NCBI GenBank assembly: GCA_027025255.1
Contig: JALVRC010000107.1
Coordinates: 1-13,735, forward strand
Source of the DNA: Caldifarciminota bacterium
Lineage (GTDB): Bacteria; Hydrothermota; Tepidihabitantia; B3-TA06; JALVRC01
Length of the DNA: 13,735 bases
Reading direction: 5' to 3'
The translations under genes were made by a program, and so were the position numbers. Below, piece after piece: positions 7,460 to 13,735 of this stretch (the stretch's first letter is position 1; every line of letters starts with the position of its first letter). A model generated the notes under the pieces. The model saw only the letters and a program-made list of their open reading frames with translations. It did no database searches and had not been told where the DNA came from.

Positions 7460-7493
7460 AAATATTACTCCTTATATCCATTTTCATGCATAA

Positions 7494-7521
7494 ATTATAC
7501 AAATCTTTCTTTACTTGTCAA
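7494..7521 (-). promoter_or_regulatory. Near-consensus housekeeping promoter of rnfCDG
   Basis: On the minus strand TTGACA (7516-7521) and TATAAT (7494-7499) are both perfect, with a 16-base spacer. The predicted start site near 7487 leaves a leader of roughly 28 bases containing AAGGAG (7468-7473). The -35 box is the centre of a perfect 13-base palindrome, TACTTG-A-CAAGTA, which could be an operator or coincidence. Confidence 0.85.
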
Positions 7522-7560
7522 GTATTATTTTTCTCATACAGGTTGTTATTGATTTATTTT

Positions 7561-7617
7561 TTATGAATGTTTTGAGTATGTCTTAGTTGAGAGAGATAAT
7601 AATACCAAAAAAGCCAT
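7561..7617 (-). CDS. 18-codon small ORF with ideal Shine-Dalgarno, directly after the permease
   Basis: An ATG at 7617 opens an 18-codon frame (MAFLVLLSLSTKTYSKHS) ending in TAA at 7561-7563. It lies four bases after a perfect AGGAGG that overlaps the TAG of the preceding permease gene (TAGGAGG). The same stop/SD arrangement joins the receptor and lipoprotein genes upstream, so the ribosome would be expected to initiate here. The peptide is hydrophobic at its start and polar/basic at its end. It may be a real small membrane peptide, or the surviving start of a lost sixth gene whose opening resembles a short export leader. No family is recognisable. Confidence 0.4.
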   Translation of the reverse strand: MAFLVLLSLSTKTYSKHS

Positions 7618-7621
7618 ATAT

Positions 7622-7627
7622 CCTCCT
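7622..7627 (-). promoter_or_regulatory. Shine-Dalgarno AGGAGG overlapping the permease stop
   Basis: The hexamer is a perfect anti-16S match. Its first two bases are the last two of the TAG stop codon at 7626-7628. It serves no annotated gene other than the 18-codon ORF starting at 7617. Confidence 0.6.
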
Positions 7628-8840
7628 ATATAGACCTCAAGCATTCTTGAGGTAAAAGTTTTTTGGTATGGATAGCAGGAAAAAGAGCAGCAATAATCGA
7701 TATAATGATAGATAAGGCAAAAGCAAAGAAAAAAACATAAATGCTTGCTTCTGGTTTTATTATGTACGGGACCGGAAAAGAGACATCTTTAAACAGGGAT
7801 TCAAAATTTATACCCTTAATTGCTAATATACAAACAAATATCCAGCCAAACAAGGAGCCGAGAAATCCTCCAATAGTGCCTATGATTGTTCCTTCTATTC
7901 CGAAAAGGGTAAAAACCTCCATATCTGTCATACCAATAGCCTTTAGTGTTCCTATCTCTCTTATTCTTTCATAAACAGCTATTGTCATTGTATTTATAAT
8001 TGCAAAAGCAGCAAGAAGGATTATCATAATGTATATAAAAAAGTATACGTTTGATGCAAGATCCATTAAAGAAAGAATAATATCTCCGTTATCTTTATAG
8101 CTTTTTGCTGCTATTGTTGGGTCAATATTAAAGTTTGATACAAAATCTTTTATGTATTTTTCGTTTTTTAAAAATATGAGGATTTTTGTTGTTCCATGCA
8201 TTTTTAATAATCTTTGAACATTGGTAAGGGATGTGATAGCAATATTTTTATCAAAATTGCTGTATTCAAGATTGAAAACTCCAACAATAGGTAATTTAAT
8301 AGTTGTAAGTCTCCCCATTGAGCTTTTGGTAAGGAGTATTAAACTGTCATTTAGCATGAGTCCCAGTTCTTTGAAAAGTCCAGTTCCAATAACAATACCC
8401 TTGTTTAGAGAATAATTCCCTTTTATGATTTTTCTTTCAAGATTCAAGTAGTTTTCTTCCTTTTCCTGTTCAATTCCAAGAAGTAGGGTATTTTCATTTA
8501 TATCCTTAGCATTGTTAATTAGCATTACCCCGCACTCTGTCCGTTTAAGAATAGCCTTAACATAGGTTTTCTTATTTATCTTTTCTTCTATTTCTTCAAT
8601 GTCTTTTTTATTTAGATAGAGATACGCTGGTATAAAGACTTGCTTTTCAAAGTATTCCTTTTTTGCAATAGTTACATGTCCTGAGTTGAGCTTTATATTT
8701 ATGATTTTTATTGATTTTATAAAACCCTGAATATACCCATATAAAAAGACAACAACAAATGAGGCTACAAAAAGAGAAAGGGCAGTTAAAATGCTTCTTC
8801 TAAGATTCCTTTTAATGTTTTTTATGCTTAGAGCAATCAT
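7626..8840 (-). CDS. FtsX/MacB-like ABC transporter permease, second copy
   Basis: This 404-residue permease has the MacB/LolCE layout: an N-terminal cytoplasmic helix and membrane segment (about 16-38), a large extracytoplasmic domain (about 40-262) and three C-terminal membrane segments (about 263-286, 312-342 and 366-390). The FtsX coupling motif YERIREIGTLKAIGMTDMEV follows the second membrane segment, and the C-terminus LFPAIHTKKLLPQECLR is the usual PA-x-P-E-x-LR ending. I place the start at ATG 8840, not at the in-frame TTG at 8855: the ATG forms an ATGA overlap with the preceding stop, and the sequence from it (MIALSIKNIKRNLRRS) lines up with the sister permease (MIKLALKNLLKEKRRT). 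It should pair with its sister as a heterodimer on the ATPase encoded upstream. Confidence 0.87.
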   Translation of the reverse strand: MIALSIKNIKRNLRRSILTALSLFVASFVVVFLYGYIQGFIKSIKIINIKLNSGHVTIAKKEYFEKQVFIPAYLYLNKKDIEEIEEKINKKTYVKAILKRTECGVMLINNAKDINENTLLLGIEQEKEENYLNLERKIIKGNYSLNKGIVIGTGLFKELGLMLNDSLILLTKSSMGRLTTIKLPIVGVFNLEYSNFDKNIAITSLTNVQRLLKMHGTTKILIFLKNEKYIKDFVSNFNIDPTIAAKSYKDNGDIILSLMDLASNVYFFIYIMIILLAAFAIINTMTIAVYERIREIGTLKAIGMTDMEVFTLFGIEGTIIGTIGGFLGSLFGWIFVCILAIKGINFESLFKDVSFPVPYIIKPEASIYVFFFAFALSIIISIIAALFPAIHTKKLLPQECLRSI

Positions 8841-10015
8841 ATATTTCTCAGGCAATCGTTGGGATTCATTTTATATGCCTTTTTTGAAGGGAAAAAGCTT
8901 GCCAGAGTTGTGGTTCCTGGTCCCAGTAAAAAAGAGAAGATAATTACAGATGGTTGCCATTCATTCTTTACAATATTGCTTACAGCATAGCCAACATCTA
9001 TCCCATGCATCATGTTCCCCAGGCTAATGCCATATACACTGAGATAGTAATTTAGAATAGCTCCAATGATAACACCTGTAGTGGAGGCAAATAGTCCTAA
9101 AAAGAACCCTTCTAACAAAAAGAGTTTCATTATTTCTTTATCACTTATGCCAATAGCCTTTAGTGTCCCTATTTCTCTTATCTTTTCATATATGGAGATA
9201 AATAGCGTATTTGATGTCCCAATAATTCCTATAAGTATAATGATAAAAAGAAAGACAATACTTGAGCTTCCTTTTACTTTTGAAATATTGATGAGTGTCG
9301 CAGCCTGTTTATTCCAGGATACTACATTATAGAGTGCAAGTATTTGTTGCATTTTCTTAGCATAAGCGTCTGCCTTCGTATAGTTATACACTTTTATGTA
9401 AATTTCAGATACTTGGCTATTATGTATGAGGTTTTGCAGGTATGAAAGAGACATAAAAACATAGTAGTTATTTATGTCAGGATAGGGAGCATTTATAATA
9501 CCTTTTATTTCCATCTTTTGAGAAATAAGTACTCCGTTGTCATTAAGGGTTATAAAGAGATAATCTCCTTGCTTTACATTAAATTTTTTTGCAAGCGATG
9601 CCCCAAGCCATATACCTTTATTCAGTGAACCACCATTAACGTATGTTTTATAGCTGAAGACCTTTTGGCTCTTGTTATCAATCCCATTTATGATAACTGG
9701 TAGTTGGTCTATTCCATCATCAATAGCGGCTTTTATTCTTAGCTGTTTTGTATAGCTTTTTATAAAAGAAAATTTCTTTAAGGTATTTTCAAGCGTTTCC
9801 ATCTCGTTTATATAATCTGTCTTTTGTGTTTTTTTGGGATATATTTTTATGTGGGCTGTAGATAGAGATATATAATTTTTTAAAGAATCCCTTTCAAATC
9901 CAGCAAGTAATCCTGATACAACAATGTAGTATACTATAGCAAATGCCATTATGCTTGAAGTAAGTAATGTGCGTCTTTTTTCTTTTAAGAGATTTTTTAA
10001 TGCAAGTTTAATCAT
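8837..10015 (-). CDS. FtsX/MacB-like ABC transporter permease, first copy
   Basis: This 392-residue inner-membrane permease has one N-terminal membrane segment (about 17-38), an extracytoplasmic MacB_PCD-type domain (about 40-250) and three C-terminal segments (about 252-275, 298-324 and 355-376). The hallmark YEKIREIGTLKAIGISDKEI is at about 276-295. The C-terminus FFPSKKAYKMNPNDCLRNI has the family ending. MacB-like systems do not carry substrate through a channel; they transmit ATP-driven motion to the periplasm (LolCDE lipoprotein release, MacAB efflux, FtsEX signalling). The start overlaps the ATPase stop as ATGA. There is no MacA-type adaptor or OMF/TolC gene in the window. The neighbouring receptor and lipoprotein suggest an envelope role. 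Confidence 0.88.
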   Translation of the reverse strand: MIKLALKNLLKEKRRTLLTSSIMAFAIVYYIVVSGLLAGFERDSLKNYISLSTAHIKIYPKKTQKTDYINEMETLENTLKKFSFIKSYTKQLRIKAAIDDGIDQLPVIINGIDNKSQKVFSYKTYVNGGSLNKGIWLGASLAKKFNVKQGDYLFITLNDNGVLISQKMEIKGIINAPYPDINNYYVFMSLSYLQNLIHNSQVSEIYIKVYNYTKADAYAKKMQQILALYNVVSWNKQAATLINISKVKGSSSIVFLFIIILIGIIGTSNTLFISIYEKIREIGTLKAIGISDKEIMKLFLLEGFFLGLFASTTGVIIGAILNYYLSVYGISLGNMMHGIDVGYAVSNIVKNEWQPSVIIFSFLLGPGTTTLASFFPSKKAYKMNPNDCLRNI

Positions 10016-10680
10016 TTTAGCATGCCGTCTCTTAATGTTAGAATTCTTTTGGCATGTTTCATTATCACTTCATCATGGGTAGAAAAGATAAAGGTTGTTT
10101 TTTTCTCTGTGTTCATTTTCTTCATAAGGCCAATAACCTGTTCGCCTGTTTTGCTATCCAGATTAGCGGTAGGCTCATCTGCAAGGACTAATAGAGGGTC
10201 TTTAACAAGGGCTCTTGCAATTGAAACGCGTTGCTGTTCTCCTCCTGAAAGTTCATTAGGTTTGGCGTTTATTTTATCAATTAAGCCAGCAGACATAAGC
10301 ATTCTTAGAATATGCTGTTTTTTTTCTTTTTTGGTTTTGTGTTTGTATTTTAAATCGTATGCAAGCTCTACATTTTCATATACAGTATATACTGAAATTA
10401 GATTAAAACTCTGGAATATAAAACCCATGTCTTTTCTTCTTATCATTGCGAGTTCATTGCTTTTAGCCCTGGTTATATCTTTTCCTTTATATATTACCAT
10501 TCCTTTTGTAGGTATGTCAATAAGTCCAATTATATTGAGGAGCGTTGTTTTTCCCGAGCCTGAAGGTCCTACTATGCAGGTGAACTCTCGTTCATTTATA
10601 GTAAGATTAATCTCTTTTAGAGCAGGAATTAATATCTTACCTCTTTTATATGTTTTATATACGTTTTTAAGCTCTATCAA
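10012..10680 (-). CDS. MacB/LolD-type ABC transporter ATP-binding protein
   Basis: This 222-residue ATPase drives the two downstream permeases. All motifs are intact: Walker A GPSGSGKT (38-45), Q-loop Q90 (FIFQSFNLI), ABC signature LSGGEQQ (144-150), Walker B ending in D168-E169 (LADEPTANLD) and the switch H202 (STHD). The TANLDSKTG D-loop region and the size are those of the LolD/MacB/FtsE class, not of importers. The start is TTG, one base after the lipoprotein stop (TAA-A-TTG). MIELKNVYKTYKRG is the expected full N-terminus, so no better start exists. The weak start may keep ATPase translation dependent on the gene before it. Confidence 0.93.
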   Translation of the reverse strand: MIELKNVYKTYKRGKILIPALKEINLTINEREFTCIVGPSGSGKTTLLNIIGLIDIPTKGMVIYKGKDITRAKSNELAMIRRKDMGFIFQSFNLISVYTVYENVELAYDLKYKHKTKKEKKQHILRMLMSAGLIDKINAKPNELSGGEQQRVSIARALVKDPLLVLADEPTANLDSKTGEQVIGLMKKMNTEKKTTFIFSTHDEVIMKHAKRILTLRDGMLK

Positions 10681-10681
10681 T

Positions 10682-11395
10682 TTACTCTTTTATATAAATT
10701 ATTACAGAATCTTGATACCGAGCACCAAAGAGACCGTATGCTGAGCTGTCACTCGTAAAGTACGTATTGTATCTACCTCTCCATAATTGATACAGGTTAC
10801 TGTCAGCACATTCTACTTTAACAATGTAGCAGGTATCTGTAATAGGAAATAGAGGGGCGTAGTTAAAGATAGAAGCGAATGTATCAAGGGAGACAAGATT
10901 GAAATTGAAAATAGTGTCATTCATAATCCATGGCATTATTGCATAGGTTTGTTTGTAAGCATTTCTGGAAAGACTCCATATAAGTGTTTCAGGAGAGGAT
11001 AAAGAGACTGTATCATAATCTTTATGGGAAAGGATATGGAATGAATCAGGTATGCAGCTCGTAGAGGTATATTTTTCCCCTTCGTATTCAACAGTTAATG
11101 TATAAGTCTCGCCTGCTGTAAACCAGGAGGTATCAGTATTTTCATAAAAACCATTTGTTGTATCTGATGGATGGAAGAGCAGAGTATCATTATTTTTTAT
11201 CATTTTTACTGTTGCACCGGTTAATCCAGAATCTAATACAGCCTCTTCCTCTGAGTAGGTTCTATCTACAACTACTAACTGAAAACGAGCTTTTGGGTCA
11301 AGTATGCAGTAAATATTTAGCTTTGAAGTAAAGTTTTGGGAACTATTTTCACTGCATGCAAGAAAAATAGTAAAAATAAGGATTAATTTTTTCAT
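10682..11395 (-). CDS. Probable DUF4249-like lipoprotein partner of the receptor
   Basis: This 237-residue protein has a short lipoprotein leader, MKKLILIFTIFLA, before C14. The lipobox is imperfect (F-L-A-C), so lipidation is likely but not certain. The body resembles DUF4249 proteins: KLNIYCILDPKARFQLVVV leading into an RTYSEEE turn (45-51), SGLTGATVKMI (56-66), NGFYENT (81-87), AGETYTLTVEYEGEKYTS (94-111), then a beta-rich second half. DUF4249 genes in Bacteroidota typically sit next to a TonB-dependent receptor with a carboxypeptidase-regulatory-like domain, exactly as here. The second half looks shorter than in most members I know. Translation is coupled: TAGGAGG spans the receptor stop, five bases before the ATG. 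Its molecular role is unknown. Confidence 0.68.
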   Translation of the reverse strand: MKKLILIFTIFLACSENSSQNFTSKLNIYCILDPKARFQLVVVDRTYSEEEAVLDSGLTGATVKMIKNNDTLLFHPSDTTNGFYENTDTSWFTAGETYTLTVEYEGEKYTSTSCIPDSFHILSHKDYDTVSLSSPETLIWSLSRNAYKQTYAIMPWIMNDTIFNFNLVSLDTFASIFNYAPLFPITDTCYIVKVECADSNLYQLWRGRYNTYFTSDSSAYGLFGARYQDSVIIYIKE

Positions 11396-11400
11396 TTTTT

Positions 11401-11407
11401 CCTCCTA
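11401..11407 (-). promoter_or_regulatory. Shine-Dalgarno TAGGAGG overlapping the receptor stop
   Basis: The receptor's TAG stop (11405-11407) is the first part of a perfect TAGGAGG, five bases before the lipoprotein ATG at 11395. This arrangement implies tight translational coupling of the two envelope proteins. Confidence 0.75.
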
Positions 11408-13603
11408 AAATCTGTAAGAAATTTCTATTGATGGTAAAAATGGAAGCATTGTAACAGCTTTTCTTACAGGTGGTTCTTTTGTATAGTCGTACATGTAGAA
11501 GAAAATATTTTTGTAGTTTGTAAGGTTTACAATATTTAATGCCAATGATAGTTCAGAGGTAGAGAATAGAAATTTTTTTGATATGCCAATATCCATTCTA
11601 AAGTATGGAGGATATCTCTCTGAATTTATTTCTCCTTCTACCTCATACCAGAAGAATTTGTAAAGATAATTTATAATGCTTCTGTACCATACTCTTTTTC
11701 TGTATAGAACAGGTGTGTACGGATTGCCAGTATAAAAACTTGCAAGGACATTTAATGATATGTTGTACGGTAGCTCATATGAACTAATAAGGTTTAAAAC
11801 ATGTCTTCTGTTCCATGCAGGGGTATATGTTTTATCAAATGTAACCTCTGTGTAGGATAGTGAGTATGATATCCATCCTGTAAGTTTACCAAGCCCTTTT
11901 TTTAGGATCATATCCATTCCTAATGCATATCCAGTACCAGGTTCTTTAAGGTAGGTATTTTTATAATCATTTAGATCCATCTCCTGTCGGGATGTCCTTA
12001 CAAGTAGATTGTTCATATCCTTATAGTAAAATTCAACTGAGCCATTGAATCCATACTTAAACCATTGTTCAATCCCCAATACATAATGATATGCTTCCAT
12101 TGGTCCGAATCTTCCGGTTATAGGTGCCCACTGATTAATAAACTGTAATATCTCATTTTCTTCTTTTATTGCGACCATGAATTGGTGGTGTCTTCCAAAA
12201 GCGAAATTAACAGCAGTCATTTCACTGAGAAGATACTTTATAGAAAACCTTGGGTCAGGTAAAAGATAAAATTTGTCTGCATTTTCTGTATAGAAATAAT
12301 TTCCTCTGACGCCTGGTTCAATAATAAATTTTTTATATTTAAAAATATCATCTACAAATATGCCTATTTCATAAGATATGTCTTTAAGAGAAAAATTGAA
12401 ATCTTCCTGTAAGTCAGCATCGTATAGGAAGTCCATTATATAGCCATCAAATCCCAATCTTAATTTGTTATTTTCAGAAAACGTATATTTCAGACTGGAA
12501 TGTAGTTCAGGCCCTTGAACAAGATTCTTATAGACCATAAAACTATCAAGTACATTAATGCCCTGATAAAAGTATGTGTAGCCAAATGAAGTATTTATTC
12601 CCATGTGTTCGTTTATTTTACGAAGAATTCTTAAAGAAGCTATTCTATTTTGCCAGCCAATATTAACATTTTCTTTTGTTGACTCGTCAGCAAAAAAGAG
12701 TGTGTCACTGCTTACAAAGCCGGACAGATATATGTAAGTATTTTTCTTTATCGGTTTTAAAGAAACGCGTGCATAAGCATCATAAAAATAGTAGGGGAAT
12801 GTATACTTACCAAGGGTTATTATTGGTATAATCTCGTCAGCATAGGTACGTCTAAGGCTTACAGTAAAATCGCCTATATCGAATAGTGGACCGAATAACG
12901 AGGCTTTTGAAGATAGCATTGAGACAGTGAGGTTTCCTCCTAATTTTTTACCACCACCTCTTGAGTGTACATCAAGGACAGCAGAGATTCTTCCTCCGTA
13001 TACAGAGGGGAAAGCACCTGCATACAGCTCTGTGCTTTTGACAATATCAGCATTAAATGTGGAAAACAACCCGCCAAAATGGGCTGGATTGAGAACCGTA
13101 ATATCGTCCAGTCTAATTAAGTTCTGATCAGAAGACCCCCCTCTTACATATAGGCCTGTTGTGAAATCAGTGGGTTTTACAATCCCTGGTAAAAGTTGCA
13201 CAGCCTTGATAGGGTCTGCTTCAATAAAGGCAGGAACAGATTTTATTTCTCTCTTACCAATTTCAAGAGTTGTTATGCCTGGAGAGTATAAAAATTTTTT
13301 TCTCCTTCCGCTTACTTTGACAGTTTTTAGTTGTAAGGGGGTTAGGGGCAGTGAAAAATTAACAATATATCGTTTGTCATCCTTTATGTTAATCTTTTTC
13401 TTTATTGTTTGATATCCTATATAGCTTACTACAAGAGTGTATTTGCCTTTTTTTATGTTATTGATGCGATAAACCCCTTTTTCATCTGTAGCTGCACCGA
13501 GTTCGGTTCCTTCAATATTTATGTTGGCATACGGAAGATATTCTTTGGTTTCTAAATCTCTAACTATTCCCTGTATTACAGCAGAAAACATTATTAATAT
13601 CAT
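11405..13603 (-). CDS. TonB-dependent receptor with N-terminal carboxypeptidase-regulatory-like domain
   Basis: This is a 732-residue outer-membrane receptor. Domain order: short leader (MILIMFSA), carboxypeptidase-regulatory-like Ig domain (about 9-90; IQGIVRDLETKEYLPYANI, then DEKGVYRI and GYQTIKKK), linker, plug (about 118-218; DPIKAVQLLPG, GLYVRGGSSDQNLIRLDDI, PSVYGGRISAVLDVHSRGG), then a beta-barrel rich in alternating aromatic strands to a terminal Phe (EISYRF), the usual BAM signal. It is shorter than SusC-type receptors and nothing indicates a SusD partner; the next gene is DUF4249-like instead. The start is fixed by AAAGGAGG at six bases and an in-frame TAA four codons upstream, so the leader cannot be longer. 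I see no clear TonB box. The substrate is unknown; linkage to a MacB-like ABC transporter is notable. Confidence 0.9.
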   Translation of the reverse strand: MILIMFSAVIQGIVRDLETKEYLPYANINIEGTELGAATDEKGVYRINNIKKGKYTLVVSYIGYQTIKKKINIKDDKRYIVNFSLPLTPLQLKTVKVSGRRKKFLYSPGITTLEIGKREIKSVPAFIEADPIKAVQLLPGIVKPTDFTTGLYVRGGSSDQNLIRLDDITVLNPAHFGGLFSTFNADIVKSTELYAGAFPSVYGGRISAVLDVHSRGGGKKLGGNLTVSMLSSKASLFGPLFDIGDFTVSLRRTYADEIIPIITLGKYTFPYYFYDAYARVSLKPIKKNTYIYLSGFVSSDTLFFADESTKENVNIGWQNRIASLRILRKINEHMGINTSFGYTYFYQGINVLDSFMVYKNLVQGPELHSSLKYTFSENNKLRLGFDGYIMDFLYDADLQEDFNFSLKDISYEIGIFVDDIFKYKKFIIEPGVRGNYFYTENADKFYLLPDPRFSIKYLLSEMTAVNFAFGRHHQFMVAIKEENEILQFINQWAPITGRFGPMEAYHYVLGIEQWFKYGFNGSVEFYYKDMNNLLVRTSRQEMDLNDYKNTYLKEPGTGYALGMDMILKKGLGKLTGWISYSLSYTEVTFDKTYTPAWNRRHVLNLISSYELPYNISLNVLASFYTGNPYTPVLYRKRVWYRSIINYLYKFFWYEVEGEINSERYPPYFRMDIGISKKFLFSTSELSLALNIVNLTNYKNIFFYMYDYTKEPPVRKAVTMLPFLPSIEISYRF

Positions 13604-13609
13604 AGCTTG

Positions 13610-13617
13610 CCTCCTTT
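13610..13617 (-). promoter_or_regulatory. Strong Shine-Dalgarno AAAGGAGG of the receptor gene
   Basis: A full anti-16S match lies six bases before the ATG at 13603. It decides the start in favour of this ATG over the in-frame ATG four codons later. Confidence 0.8.
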
Positions 13618-13630
13618 ACGAGTAGGAGAA

Positions 13631-13658
13631 ATTATATGTATTTTTATAAAGAAGTCAA
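13631..13658 (-). promoter_or_regulatory. Near-consensus promoter of the receptor-lipoprotein-ABC operon
   Basis: On the minus strand TTGACT (13653-13658) and a perfect TATAAT (13631-13636) are separated by 16 bases. The predicted transcription start near 13624 gives a leader of about 20 bases holding the Shine-Dalgarno sequence. This is the only strong promoter I see for the whole stretch down to 7626. Confidence 0.8.
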
Positions 13659-13700
13659 GAGAAAAATTTTTTTACCTACGATGGAAAAACATCCTGTGAT

Positions 13701-13723
13701 TGGTTTAGGATTATTTTAAACCA
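13701..13723. repeat. 7-bp inverted repeat upstream of the receptor promoter
   Basis: TGGTTTA (13701-13707) and TAAACCA (13717-13723) form an inverted repeat with a 9-base centre, about 45 bases upstream of the -35 box. It could be an activator or repressor site, or part of a terminator of the preceding gene outside the window. There is no T-run to support a terminator. Confidence 0.3.
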
Positions 13724-13735
13724 CTCTGTATATTT

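Noticed and set aside
7635..7652. Intrinsic terminator for the ABC operon
   Set aside because: The hairpin lies in coding sequence and is followed by an SD/ATG, not a U-tract.
8841..8855. TTG at 8855 as the start of the second permease
   Set aside because: The ATG at 8840 makes an ATGA overlap typical of this operon and aligns with the sister permease. The TTG would add five residues (MPEKY) with no parallel and a 19-base overlap.
10022..10744. 240-codon open frame on the plus strand opposite the ABC ATPase
   Set aside because: It is the antisense shadow of a gene with every ABC motif intact. It has no ribosome-binding site or recognisable domain and contains improbable Cys/Ser-rich stretches.
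1..13735. CRISPR arrays, tRNA/rRNA genes, insertion sequences, prophage genes, toxin-antitoxin pairs
   Set aside because: I found no spaced direct repeats, cloverleaf-like genes, transposases or integrases, and no small gene pairs other than the lone 18-codon ORF.

Overview
The window is AT-rich bacterial DNA in which every gene I can support lies on the minus strand, so the genes read from about 13.6 kb down to position 1. It comes from a Gram-negative (two-membrane) organism. It encodes a TonB-dependent outer-membrane receptor ending in Phe, a probable lipoprotein, and a protein with a FlgD-like/type IX-like C-terminal Ig domain. It also encodes a conserved exported-type family that I know mainly from Bacteroidota. 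Together with an Rnf complex this suggests an anaerobic member of the FCB superphylum or a nearby candidate phylum (WOR-3/Stahlbacteria-like or Cloacimonadota-like). The exact phylum cannot be fixed from the sequence alone.

Layout in transcription order. (1) 13658-7626 is one tightly packed operon behind a near-consensus promoter: a TonB-dependent receptor with an N-terminal carboxypeptidase-regulatory-like domain, a DUF4249-like lipoprotein, and a three-gene MacB/LolCDE-like ABC transporter (ATPase and two FtsX-type permeases). An 18-codon ORF with an ideal Shine-Dalgarno sequence sits directly on the stop codon of the last permease. (2) 7521-4540 has a second near-consensus promoter followed by rnfC, rnfD and rnfG, joined by ATGA overlaps. 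The other core Rnf genes (rnfE, rnfA, rnfB) are absent from both flanks. (3) 4427-1657 holds a short secreted protein with a FlgD-like sorting-type C-terminus, a protein of the family usually labelled 'asparagine synthetase B' without supporting domains, and a DUF89/ARMT1-like phosphatase. (4) 1542-1 has a promoter abutting its start codon (probably a leaderless mRNA), then an MBL-fold hydrolase coupled by a TAATG overlap to era, which runs off the window.

How the parts fit. Operon 1 looks like a cell-envelope transport module: the receptor moves a substrate across the outer membrane or responds to it, the lipoprotein is its partner, and the ABC machine does mechanical work at the inner membrane. 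No MacA-type adaptor is present and the substrate is unknown. Operon 2 supplies the NADH-facing subunit and both covalent-FMN subunits of an ion-pumping ferredoxin:NAD+ oxidoreductase. The remaining subunits and the ApbE flavin transferase must be encoded elsewhere.

The most interesting points are the receptor/DUF4249/ABC operon, the very short N-terminal export leaders shared by several proteins, the separated rnfCDG set, two ORFs in one frame separated only by TAA and read on from TTG, and the 18-codon ORF. None of these proves a new system.
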